Part shown: piece after piece, positions 1 through 8,091 of the stretch
How the letters are laid out: each line of letters begins with the position of its first letter
Numbering within the stretch: position 1 is the first letter of the stretch
Origin: Paraburkholderia metrosideri
Lineage (GTDB): Bacteria > Pseudomonadota > Gammaproteobacteria > Burkholderiales > Burkholderiaceae
DNA length: 64,000 bases
NCBI RefSeq assembly: GCF_904848625.1
Contig: NZ_CAJHCP010000007.1
Location: 372,001 to 436,000 of the forward strand
Direction of reading: 5' to 3'
The notes under the pieces: model-generated
Databases searched by the model: none
Told to the model about the DNA's origin: nothing
The model's input: the letters and a program-made list of their open reading frames with translations, nothing else
Program-made: the position numbers and the translations under genes

Positions 1-1295
1 GTCAGCGTGCCTTCTTCCGGTTTGCCGCGCGCCGCGCGCACGGCGGGCACCTCGATGCCGTGGTCGAGTGCATTACGCAGCATATGGCCGAGCGGCGCTT
101 CGAGCAAATCGAGAATGTCGCGGTCCACCTGGGTCGATTCGCCCACCAGTTGCCAGCGCACTTTCTTGCCGAGCGAGCGTGCGACGTCGCGGACCATTCT
201 CGCGAGTCCGCTGGTGCCGTCGCCGAACGGACGCATCCGGCATTGCAGCGCGGCGTCGTAAAGCTGCTGCGACAGATGCGTCGAGCGGCGGTCGAAGCTT
301 TCCAGATCGGCGAGACGGTCGGCAAGCAGATGCTGCGACTCGGCGGTAAGGCGGCGGACTTCTTCGAGCGCGGCTTGCGCGCGCGGATCGAGCTTCAGGT
401 CGGCGAGGGTGTCGTGTAGCTGGTCGAGCGCGCGGCTGCTGTCGCGCTGGACGCGTTTGACACGCAGCATCGATTGCGCGAAGGGCTTTAGCCAGCGCGA
501 TTCGACCAGCGATTCGCCCGATAAGGACAGCAGGCGGTCGAGGTTGTCGGCGCGCACGCGAAGCATGCGGCCGGGTTCTGCGGTGGCGGCCGCTGTGTTG
601 CTGCCGCCGTTGCTGGCCGCAACGGGCAATGTGGCGGCTTCGTTTGCCGCCACTGGCGCAGGCGCTGGTGACGATGCCGGTGTTCGCGCAGCTTCCGCGC
701 GCAAGGCTTCGGCTAGCAGATTGAAGGCGGCGTCCGGATCGGCGTTGCTGGAAGCGGAGAGGGCGGCTGGCGCATCGGGTGCCGCGAAGGCCGCGCTCGG
801 CGCAGGTGCAGATGCAGGCGCACGTGCAGGAGTAAGCGCAGAAGCAGAAGCCGCCTCCCCAACACCGCCCGCCATCATTCCGCGCCGCAATGCCGCGCCA
901 TGCGGCGGCACATTCTTCATCCGCGTCTGCAACGCGGCCACGCACACGCCGACCGCATCACGCGCGGACTCGTCCTCATCGTTGCCAATACGCGCGACGA
1001 TATCGACGCCGCGCAGCAACTCGTCGATCCACGCGGCGTCGAGCAACGCGCGACCTTCCTGTGCCGCGACGAAGCAATCCTCCATCGCATGCGCGAGTTC
1101 GACACCCACCTGCACGCCCACGATACGCGCCGCGCCCTTCAGCGAATGCGCGGCCCGCATGCACGCTTCGAGCGCCGTGGCATCGTTGGGCACGCGGTCG
1201 ATCACCAGCAGGCTGTCGTTGAGCACGCGCGCCTGCGTCCGCGCTTCTTCGCGGAAGAGATCGAGCAGCGACGGGCGGCGCGGGTCGTCCGTCAT
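1..1295 (-). CDS. wspE: WspE-like CheA hybrid histidine kinase (partial)
   Basis: Chemosensory histidine kinase of the Wsp surface-sensing system, which autophosphorylates and passes phosphate to the diguanylate cyclase WspR and the methylesterase WspF. About 431 residues are visible and the frame stays open to the window edge. An Hpt domain carries HSLKGAAR with phospho-acceptor His50. A long Ala/Pro-rich linker follows. The last visible residues hold the ATPase N-box, LGHMLRNALDHGIE. The catalytic remainder and any receiver domain lie outside. The start ATG overlaps the wspD stop in an ATGA, which implies translational coupling. Assignment to Wsp rests on the MCP-CheW-CheR/TPR-CheW-CheA order; by domains alone it could be another CheA. 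Confidence 0.85.
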   Translation of the reverse strand, partial: MTDDPRRPSLLDLFREEARTQARVLNDSLLVIDRVPNDATALEACMRAAHSLKGAARIVGVQVGVELAHAMEDCFVAAQEGRALLDAAWIDELLRGVDIVARIGNDEDESARDAVGVCVAALQTRMKNVPPHGAALRRGMMAGGVGEAASASALTPARAPASAPAPSAAFAAPDAPAALSASSNADPDAAFNLLAEALRAEAARTPASSPAPAPVAANEAATLPVAASNGGSNTAAATAEPGRMLRVRADNLDRLLSLSGESLVESRWLKPFAQSMLRVKRVQRDSSRALDQLHDTLADLKLDPRAQAALEEVRRLTAESQHLLADRLADLESFDRRSTHLSQQLYDAALQCRMRPFGDGTSGLARMVRDVARSLGKKVRWQLVGESTQVDRDILDLLEAPLGHMLRNALDHGIEVPAVRAARGKPEEGTL

Positions 1296-1990
1296 CCGAG
1301 ACTCCGGTTCAAGGTGTCGAAGAGCGCGTCGACATCGAGCAGACCAACACTGACGCCGCGCCACGACGCGACCGCGCGCGTATGTGCGGCCGCCGCTTGC
1401 GTGAGCGTCGCGGGCGGCGCGCAAAAAGTAGACGATGCCAGCCGATGCACGCCGTCGACCTGATCGACGGGAAACGCCGCGTGTTCCTCGTCACGCGACA
1501 CCACCAGCAGACGTGGCAGATCGTGTGGAGCGCGACCGTCGCGGGCGGCGGTGTCCGGCTCGAAGCCGAGCAGATGGGCGAGCGACAGGCACACCAGCAA
1601 TTCGCCCTGCACGTTGACCACGCCGAGCACCGCGCGATGCTGTCGATGCGGCAACGTATGAATCGGCCGCGTCTGCACGATGCGTTTGAAGATCGACGTG
1701 GGCAACGCGAGCCATTCATCGCCGATACGAAACACGAGGAACGATTCGCTCGCGCCTTGCACATCGTGTTGCACGTGCGGAACGTGCCGATGCCGCGCCG
1801 AACCATGAGTGTCGTGTTGTGAAAGATCGACGAGCGAAATTGGCCGTTCGAGCAGTTTGGCTGCTGCCGCCTCGAATACGGGGCAATTCAGGCAGCGCAC
1901 GTATTCGTCGAGCCGCTCGCACGACGAATCGCCGCGCACGCCGATGCGGTTCCAGCAGTCGTCGACAGTGGTCATGCGCGCTTCAATCAC
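1292..1990 (-). CDS. wspD: WspD-like CheW adaptor
   Basis: CheW-type scaffold that couples the Wsp receptor to the WspE kinase. At 232 residues it matches the length I recall for Pseudomonas WspD. The CheW domain fills roughly residues 80-225 (FLVFRIGDEWLALP, then GVVNVQGELLVCLSLAHLLG). An N-terminal extension of about 80 residues has several cysteines (CERLDEYVRCLNCPVF) and is typical of WspD rather than of plain CheW. It overlaps wspC upstream and wspE downstream. A second ATG five codons in (MTTVDD) avoids the wspC overlap and could be the true start. Confidence 0.85.
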   Translation of the reverse strand: MIEARMTTVDDCWNRIGVRGDSSCERLDEYVRCLNCPVFEAAAAKLLERPISLVDLSQHDTHGSARHRHVPHVQHDVQGASESFLVFRIGDEWLALPTSIFKRIVQTRPIHTLPHRQHRAVLGVVNVQGELLVCLSLAHLLGFEPDTAARDGRAPHDLPRLLVVSRDEEHAAFPVDQVDGVHRLASSTFCAPPATLTQAAAAHTRAVASWRGVSVGLLDVDALFDTLNRSLG

Positions 1991-3434
1991 GTGCCGCCCC
2001 TTGTGCGCGGGACGCGCGTTGCATCAGCAGGCGCGCGCCGGCGCGATCGCCTTCGAGTTCGAGCAGCGTCGCCAGGTGCGCGAGCGCTTCCGCGTGCTGC
2101 GGATCGAGATAAAGCGCCTTGCGATACTGGCTGCGCGCGAGGCGGGTATCGCCATTCGCATCAGCCAGAACGCCGAGCAGATAGAACGCGCCGGCGTGCG
2201 GCGCGTGTTGCTCCAGATAGGTATTGATTGCCGTGGCGGCTTCGGCGAGACGGCCCGCGTCGGCTAGCGCATGAGCGGCGTTGAGTGTGTCGCGGGCGGC
2301 GTTTGTCGGTGCGTCGATAGACGACGCCGACGAGTCATGCACGTGCGAGGCGGCCCGCGACAGGTTGCCGGAGTCCAGCGATGCAGAGCCGTCGAGCGTA
2401 GGCGGGCGGAGCGTGACGTTGGCAGACGGGGCAAACTGCGTCACACCGTCGAGCGCTGTCCGCGCGACGGGATCAGGCCATGCAAAAGGTTCCGCCGAGA
2501 AAACCTGCGCCGGCGCAAGTGCTGGTACCGGCGAATGGGTCATCGCGAGCGCGGCGGCGCCGGCGAGCGGCGCGGTATGCCAATGGTTCAACTGCGCATC
2601 GGCGGAAGCGGCGCGATGAAACGCGAACGCCAGCGGAATCTTCGCGGATTGCATGCCGTGACGCATCAGCAAGCCGGTTTCCGCCGGGCCGACGAATAAC
2701 GTACCGTTTTCAGCCAGCACGTGATTGAGCGCCTGCAACGCGGTCTGCTGGGTTTCCCGGTCGAAGTAAATCAGCACGTTGCGGCAGAACACGAAGTCGT
2801 AGACACCCAGCGCGGACGCATCGAGTTGCATCAGATTGGCGCGCGAGAATCGCACCATGTCGACGATACGCGGCGTGAGACGCCAGCCGTCTTCGGTACG
2901 GATGAAATGCGCGTCACGAAACGCAAACGCGTTGCCGCGAAACGAGTTGCGTCCGTACAGCGCGCGTTGCGCGACCGCCAGCGAACGCTCGCTGATATCC
3001 ATCGCGTCGAGTCGAAACTGCGAATCGTCGATGCCCGCGTCGAGCAGGGTCATCGCGATCGTGTAGGGCTCTTCGCCAGTCGAACAGGGCAGGCTCAGAA
3101 TCCGCAACGGCAGTCCGGCCGCGCGGCCGTGAAGACGTTCGTGCGCGAGTCGCGCGAGTGCCTTGAATGCGTCGGCATCGCGATAAAACCACGTTTCCGG
3201 CACGACCACCGTTTCGATCAGCGCCTGCACCATCGACGGCGATGTGGACGTGGCTTCCCAGAAGTCGGCAAGCGTGGCATCGGCGTGACCGTGCGCGCGC
3301 CACGCGGCTGCGCGTTGATCGACGGCGCGTTCGACCGCGCTATGGCCGAGCGATGCCGCATCGAGTCCCATGGTCCGATGCAGCAGTTCAACGAAGCGCC
3401 GATAAAGCGGCGCGTTGTCGGGATGCGCGTTCAT
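1983..3434 (-). CDS. wspC: WspC-like CheR methyltransferase with TPR tail
   Basis: S-adenosylmethionine-dependent glutamate methyltransferase that adapts the Wsp receptor. Residues 1 to about 270 form the CheR domain: N-terminal helices, the SAM-binding stretch ILSLPCSTGEEPYTIAMTLL and the motif FVFCRNVLIYFD. A low-complexity linker follows. Residues of about 380-475 read as tetratricopeptide repeats (FYLLGVLADANGDTRLARSQ, AEALAHLATLLELEG). The CheR+TPR fusion is characteristic of WspC. Its ATG overlaps the wspB stop by four bases. Confidence 0.87.
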   Translation of the reverse strand: MNAHPDNAPLYRRFVELLHRTMGLDAASLGHSAVERAVDQRAAAWRAHGHADATLADFWEATSTSPSMVQALIETVVVPETWFYRDADAFKALARLAHERLHGRAAGLPLRILSLPCSTGEEPYTIAMTLLDAGIDDSQFRLDAMDISERSLAVAQRALYGRNSFRGNAFAFRDAHFIRTEDGWRLTPRIVDMVRFSRANLMQLDASALGVYDFVFCRNVLIYFDRETQQTALQALNHVLAENGTLFVGPAETGLLMRHGMQSAKIPLAFAFHRAASADAQLNHWHTAPLAGAAALAMTHSPVPALAPAQVFSAEPFAWPDPVARTALDGVTQFAPSANVTLRPPTLDGSASLDSGNLSRAASHVHDSSASSIDAPTNAARDTLNAAHALADAGRLAEAATAINTYLEQHAPHAGAFYLLGVLADANGDTRLARSQYRKALYLDPQHAEALAHLATLLELEGDRAGARLLMQRASRAQGAARD

Positions 3435-3895
3435 GCGTGCGCCTCGGGAAACAGCAGCGCTTTCACGTCGTCAGGCAACAGATGCTCGACGCGAATCCAT
3501 TGCACGAGTCCGCCTGCTTCACTGGCAACGGGGCCGAAATACCGCGCATGCGGCATATCGAGGCCGGTCGCATGAAACGCATCGGCTTCAAGCCGGATTG
3601 TGCGGGTCGCGCCTTCCAGCAATAACGCGAGCAGCCGCACAGTGCCCGCATGGGGATAACGCACCAGCACGACGCGCGTCGACATCAGCTGCGCAGCGGG
3701 ACGGCCGAGCGCGAGCGCCGGCAGATCGATCACCGGCAAAGGCGTGCCTTCGTAGTCGAGCACGCCCGCCACCCACGACGGCGCGCCGGGAATCGTCTTC
3801 GGCGGCGCTTGCGGCGTGAGCGGCATCAGTCGCTCCACCTGCGTCGCGTCGATCACGTAGCGTTCGCTATCGAGCGTGAAGAGGATGAAGAGCAT
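3431..3895 (-). CDS. wspB: WspB-like CheW adaptor
   Basis: Single-domain CheW scaffold of 154 residues (MLFILFTLDSERYVIDA, then WVAGVLDYEGTPLPVIDLPA). It is the second CheW of the operon and probably bridges WspA and WspE. Its stop overlaps the start of the methyltransferase gene. A 72-bp gap separates it from the receptor gene upstream. That gap contains a short iterated GGCTG motif near 3906-3925 that I cannot assign. Confidence 0.83.
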   Translation of the reverse strand: MLFILFTLDSERYVIDATQVERLMPLTPQAPPKTIPGAPSWVAGVLDYEGTPLPVIDLPALALGRPAAQLMSTRVVLVRYPHAGTVRLLALLLEGATRTIRLEADAFHATGLDMPHARYFGPVASEAGGLVQWIRVEHLLPDDVKALLFPEAHA

Positions 3896-3967
3896 CGTCG
3901 TATTGGCTGGGCTGGGCTGGGCTGGAGATCAGCAGGCTGGCTTTGACGGCTGCGCGGTGGCGCGTCG

Positions 3968-5599
3968 TCAGGCCACGACCTTGAAGCGCGACACACCCGT
4001 ACGCAGACTATTGGCGACGTGTGTCAGGTCGTCGATGGCCTGAGTCGACTGACGCAGCGACTCCGCCGTCTGCTGCGCGGCCTCCGACAATTGCGTCAAT
4101 GCCTGCGTGATCTGCTCCGCGCCGGTCGCCTGGGTCTGCATGCCCTCGTTGACCATCGAGAAACGCGGCGCGAGTTGCTGCACCTGCTGGATGATCTGGG
4201 TGAGATGGCCGCCCACATTCTGCACGTCGAGCATGCCGCGCCGCACTTCCTCGGAGAACTTGTCCATACCCATCACGCCTGCGGCCACGGCAGACTGGAT
4301 CTCCTTGACCATCTGTTCGATGTCGTAGGTCGCGACGGCGGTCTGATCGGCGAGCCGGCGAATCTCGGTCGCCACGACCGCGAAACCGCGTCCGTATTCT
4401 CCGGCCTTTTCGGCTTCGATCGCGGCGTTGAGCGACAGCAGATTGGTCTGATCCGCGACCTTCGTGATGGTCGCGACGACCTGGTTGATGTTGCTGGCCT
4501 TCTCGTTGAGGATCGCGAGTTTCGCGTTGACCGAACCAGCTGCTTCCATCACGAGGCGCATCGTTTCTTCCATGCGCGCGAGACCTGCGTGACCGGTGCC
4601 GGCGAGCGCGGCTGACTGACCCGCTACGTCCGATACTTCGTTCATCGTGCGCAGCAGATCGCGCGAGGTCGCAAAGATTTCTCGCGACGTCGCGCCGATC
4701 TCGGTCGTCGTCGCGGCGGTTTCATTCGCGGTGGCTTGCTGTTCACGCGAGGTCGCGGCAATTTCCGTCACCGACGTCGTGACCTGCACCGCCGACTTCT
4801 GCGCCTGGCCCACCAACGCGGTGAGTTCATCGGTCATGCGGTTGAAGCCCGCTTCGAGCGCGCCGATTTCGTCCGCGCGATTCAGATGCAGGCGCTGGGT
4901 GAGATCGCCGGTGCGCATCACGTCGACGACTTGCAGCACTTTGGCCATCGGCGTGGTGACCGCGCGCAGCAGCCAGTAACCGGCCAGCACGGCGACGAGC
5001 GCGGCGAGCAGCAGCATCACGAGCAGCACGAGCCGGGTTGTCTCGACCGAATTGCGGATACTTTCGGCGGCCTGGTCCGCGTAGCCCTTGTTGTTCTCGA
5101 CCAGTTTGCGCATCGAGGTGCGGCCCGTTTCCCAAACCGGCGTGAGCTGCGTGTTGAAAATGCGCGCGGCCGTGTCTTTCGACGCCGGCAGGGCGTTCAG
5201 CAACGTGTTCTGGATCGGCAGGTATTGCGTGTGCTGCTGGCGAAAATCGTTAAAGATGTCCCGGTCGACGTCGCGGAAAATCGTCGCGCCGTAGTCGCCG
5301 AGAAGCTTCTGAAGCGCCTGTTGGGTCTCCTGCAAACGCGTGGTGTCGCGCTTCACGGAGTCGGGGTCCGCATCGACATAGATGAGACGCTGCGTGACGG
5401 TGTAGTTTTCGAACCATGCCGCGCGCATCGCGGTCGCGTAGTAGAGGCCAGGCATCGAGTCCTGCTGCTGACTCTTGGCGTCGTGATCGATACCGCCGAG
5501 TTGTTCGAAAGTGACGATCGCCATTGCCAGCATCACGATCAGCACAATCCCGAAGCTGCACAGAATCCGTTGCCGGATGGTCCATTGTTTCACGCGCAC
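3968..5599 (-). CDS. wspA: WspA-like membrane chemoreceptor (MCP)
   Basis: Methyl-accepting chemoreceptor that senses surface contact and drives cyclic-di-GMP synthesis in the Wsp pathway. At 543 residues it is close to Pseudomonas WspA. The order is a transmembrane helix at about 11-33, a periplasmic four-helix sensor to about 190, a second helix at about 191-212, a HAMP domain with the P-type start TTPMAKVLQVVD, and a long cytoplasmic coiled coil. The hairpin tip is IEAEKAGEYGRGFAVVATEI. It is the first gene of the operon. The 239 bp upstream hold no gene and should contain the promoter. Confidence 0.87.
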   Translation of the reverse strand: MRVKQWTIRQRILCSFGIVLIVMLAMAIVTFEQLGGIDHDAKSQQQDSMPGLYYATAMRAAWFENYTVTQRLIYVDADPDSVKRDTTRLQETQQALQKLLGDYGATIFRDVDRDIFNDFRQQHTQYLPIQNTLLNALPASKDTAARIFNTQLTPVWETGRTSMRKLVENNKGYADQAAESIRNSVETTRLVLLVMLLLAALVAVLAGYWLLRAVTTPMAKVLQVVDVMRTGDLTQRLHLNRADEIGALEAGFNRMTDELTALVGQAQKSAVQVTTSVTEIAATSREQQATANETAATTTEIGATSREIFATSRDLLRTMNEVSDVAGQSAALAGTGHAGLARMEETMRLVMEAAGSVNAKLAILNEKASNINQVVATITKVADQTNLLSLNAAIEAEKAGEYGRGFAVVATEIRRLADQTAVATYDIEQMVKEIQSAVAAGVMGMDKFSEEVRRGMLDVQNVGGHLTQIIQQVQQLAPRFSMVNEGMQTQATGAEQITQALTQLSEAAQQTAESLRQSTQAIDDLTHVANSLRTGVSRFKVVA

Positions 5600-5888
5600 G
5601 CCCCTTACTTTTTTGGCTTTGTCTCGACCCCGGTCTGTTGATGCCGGTCTGCGCAGGGGTCGAGGATCGGAAAGCTCTGAGGGTTGTCAGATTCATCCGA
5701 CGGGTTATGTCGCCGAATTTTACATTGATCGGGAGATTGTTTGAGCCTGATAGAGGAGAGTAGACCAGCGCGCCTGGCGGTCCGCGTCACCTGGTTACAC
5801 GGGTAATGTCCAGTTACCACTTGCAGCATCTATTTCTATGTACTCCCTTCACAATCCGTTCCATGCCTTGAACGGCGCGGAGCTAAAC

Positions 5889-6248
5889 ATGAAAAAGATC
5901 GCAGTGGCGTTGGTGATGGTCGGGAGTCTGAGCATGGCGGGACAAGCGTCGGCTCATGGCGGTGGCGGAGACGTCGTCGGTGCGCTGATCGGCGGTGCTG
6001 TATTGGGCGCGGTGGTGACATCGGCGTTGAATCCCGCGCCAGTGGTCGCTTACCAGCAGCCTGTCTATGCGCAGCCGGTTTATGCCCAACCCGTGTATGC
6101 CCAACCGGAGTACCAGCCTGCGCCGGCCTATTCGGGTCCGCCGCCGGGATACTGCTATGACCAGTACCAGCGCGCATACGTCGCGTGCGGTGCGCCGCCC
6201 CCGGGACAGTACGGCTATGCGCAACCGCAGCCTCAACCGGGTTGGTAA
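5889..6248 (+). CDS. secreted glycine-zipper protein with YAQP repeats
   Basis: A 119-residue exported protein of unknown role. MKKIAVALVMVGSLSMAG followed by QASA is a signal peptide. The mature part opens with a His/Gly patch and a glycine zipper (VVGALIGGAVLGAVVTSAL). Next come tandem YAQP units and a Pro/Gln/Tyr-rich tail. Such proteins usually sit in the periplasm or outer membrane. I chose the ATG before MKKI because an upstream in-frame start (5838) would bury the signal peptide. A terminator hairpin follows directly. Confidence 0.7.
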   Translation: MKKIAVALVMVGSLSMAGQASAHGGGGDVVGALIGGAVLGAVVTSALNPAPVVAYQQPVYAQPVYAQPVYAQPEYQPAPAYSGPPPGYCYDQYQRAYVACGAPPPGQYGYAQPQPQPGW

Positions 6249-6271
6249 GTGCCTGAGTGTGGGCGCTAAAC

Positions 6272-6302
6272 AAAAAGGCTCGTCTTTGACGAGCCTTTTT
6301 TG
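6272..6302. terminator. Rho-independent terminator
   Basis: Perfect stem AAGGCTCGTC / GACGAGCCTT with a TTT loop, flanked by an A-run and a T-run. It can serve both the rightward glycine-zipper gene and the leftward small membrane gene that converge here. Confidence 0.9.
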
Positions 6303-6317
6303 TTCCGGATGCGTCGC

Positions 6318-6479
6318 TCAGTGACGGTGATGCAGCCACTCCGCATAGTGCGTGTCGAGCCAACGCTCGAACCGGGGCGGCTTGGTCGTGTGGTGATAGC
6401 GAGACGCCGCCCAGATTGCTACGCCAACCAGCAGCATCACAGCGGGCCCCAATAAATATGCAATCAACGATTCAGACAT
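6318..6479 (-). CDS. small single-pass membrane protein
   Basis: A 53-residue protein with one hydrophobic helix (LIAYLLGPAVMLLVGVAIWA) and a charged, His/Arg-rich cytosolic tail. The start MSESLIAYLL is supported by a strong GGAGG five bases upstream; a further in-frame start adds eight residues without a good ribosome site. I do not recognise a function. Confidence 0.6.
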   Translation of the reverse strand: MSESLIAYLLGPAVMLLVGVAIWAASRYHHTTKPPRFERWLDTHYAEWLHHRH

Positions 6480-6647
6480 CGGAGCCTCCATCGCGGCGTG
6501 CATCGATGCTTCAGTTTAGGCGATCAAATCGGGGAAAGATGAACAGGTTGATGGGGTTTCTGTGCATTTCCGTGAATATTTTCGTAACCTGATGAGGCGG
6601 CTTGAATTTCTCTAATGGCAGAGTTTACAGCGTTATGGTTCCGTGAA

Positions 6648-7976
6648 TGTGTACCATAAACGTCGCCAAATGACGGTGATAGATTCATCCGCAGGGTCAT
6701 ATCGAGATTGTTTGATAACTACGTTCACCGTTTGCTGCCGGCCGCAATCTGCACGTCGACGAAATCCGCCCAACGTTGAGCCATCCGACGTTGTTCGACG
6801 ATTTCTGCTGGATCTTCAACCCCTTGCGCGCTGATGGATGCCGGATCGAGCGCATCGGCTTGCTGCGCGATCGCGCGCAAGTGCGTCGACGCCGTGCGCC
6901 GAAAATCATGCAGGACGAAATGTTCCACCTCGAGGCCCAGCGCCTTGACCGCCTGATTCAGCGTGCTCCGGGCAATCGGCCGGTCGTCGCCCCTGACGCT
7001 CGGGAATACGAAATTCCGGCGGAGTTTCGCCTGATGAAGCTCGCGCAGCATCGCCACCGCCTGACGCGAAAGGTACACGTGCTGATCCCGCTCTGTGTTG
7101 AGACGCGCGGCGGGAATCGTCCAGACTGCATTGTCCAGATCGAACTCGACCCATCGCGACTCGACCAGATCCGACTTCCGCACCATCGTCAATACCAGCA
7201 GATGCAGCGCCAGTTTGAGTGGCCGCCGAATGCTCGATGCGTCGATTGAACGGAACAGCGTGCCGATCTCTTCTCCGGACAGCACGCGAGTGCGGCTGTC
7301 GAAGGTCGCGATGGAACGCGCCGACACGACATCCGCCGGATTGCTGGTCGCGAGTTGGCGGCCGATCAGATATTCGTAGAGTCGTTTGACGACGTTGCGC
7401 GTGTGCAGGGCCATTTTCGGCGAGCCACGGCTTTTGATGTTCTCGCAGATCGCGACGATGTCGTTGGGCGTAACCGCATTGATCGACTTGCTGCCGATCG
7501 CGGGCAACACGTCCTTATCGAGCGCGCGGCGGGTGGTGCGCCGATATTCGGCCGATTTGCCGGACATCGCCGTCGACAGATAGAGGTCGGCGGCTTCGCG
7601 CAGCACATCGGCTTTGCTCTCCGCGCCGCGATCACGCCGCGCGGTCGCAACCGGCGAGGTGCCTTGCGCGACCATCTCCGCATACTTCTGCGCCTTGGCC
7701 CGCGCGACGCGCAACGAGATCATCCGGTAATCGCCGATGGTGGCGAGCGGCTGGCGTTTGCCGTTCAGCGTGTAGCGGAAGCGCCAGATTTTGGTGCCGG
7801 TCGTCATGACTTCGATGACCAGACCATTGCCGTCGGCAACGCAGTAGCGGGTGGCGCGCGGTTCTAGCGCGCGAATCTCGGATTCGGTAAGGGGGACGGC
7901 CAAACGGGGCATGCTTTCGGATCTTTAATACTGGGCAGTGTGGATTTTAAATCCTTATGCCGCCTGTTGTGTACCA
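6648..7976. repeat. direct repeat TGTGTACCA flanking the integrase gene
   Basis: The nonamer TGTGTACCA occurs at 6648-6656 and again at 7968-7976 in the same orientation, just outside the two ends of the recombinase gene. It could be a pair of arm-type integrase sites or a short target repeat. A nine-base match can arise by chance, so this is tentative. Confidence 0.3.
6725..7912 (-). CDS. P4-type tyrosine recombinase lacking the catalytic tyrosine
   Basis: Integrase-family protein of 395 residues. The N-terminus has the DUF4102-like arm-binding fold (GNGLVIEVMTTGTKIWRFRY), the centre a SAM-like core-binding domain, and the C-terminus part of the catalytic domain with the first arginine (LTMVRKSDLVESRW) and HDFRRTAST. 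After HDFRRTAST the normal LAH...AAYNRAEY block is missing. The sequence goes to ALDPASISAQGVEDPAE and rejoins the family at EQRRMAQRWADFVD. No tyrosine remains after HDFRR, so strand cleavage should be impossible. It lies directly downstream of mnmE, whose 3' end is a known attachment site of SGI1-type islands. I infer a dead integrase relic. Confidence 0.75.
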   Translation of the reverse strand: MPRLAVPLTESEIRALEPRATRYCVADGNGLVIEVMTTGTKIWRFRYTLNGKRQPLATIGDYRMISLRVARAKAQKYAEMVAQGTSPVATARRDRGAESKADVLREAADLYLSTAMSGKSAEYRRTTRRALDKDVLPAIGSKSINAVTPNDIVAICENIKSRGSPKMALHTRNVVKRLYEYLIGRQLATSNPADVVSARSIATFDSRTRVLSGEEIGTLFRSIDASSIRRPLKLALHLLVLTMVRKSDLVESRWVEFDLDNAVWTIPAARLNTERDQHVYLSRQAVAMLRELHQAKLRRNFVFPSVRGDDRPIARSTLNQAVKALGLEVEHFVLHDFRRTASTHLRAIAQQADALDPASISAQGVEDPAEIVEQRRMAQRWADFVDVQIAAGSKR

Positions 7977-8091
7977 AAGATTAGCGGTTTTTTGGGTCGA
8001 CCAAAGTTCGCATTGGATCGATGCCGAGATATCGTGATTGGCTTGTTAGTCCAAGCCAGTCAAGCCCGTGTGGCAATTTCGCATTTCACCG

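Noticed and set aside
5888..6363. Minus-strand ORF overlapping the glycine-zipper gene
   Set aside because: Shadow frame, Arg/Pro-rich, crosses a strong terminator.
6504..6724. Copy of the mnmE 3' end as an attachment site beyond the integrase
   Set aside because: I compared the last bases of mnmE with this gap and found no repeat of useful length.
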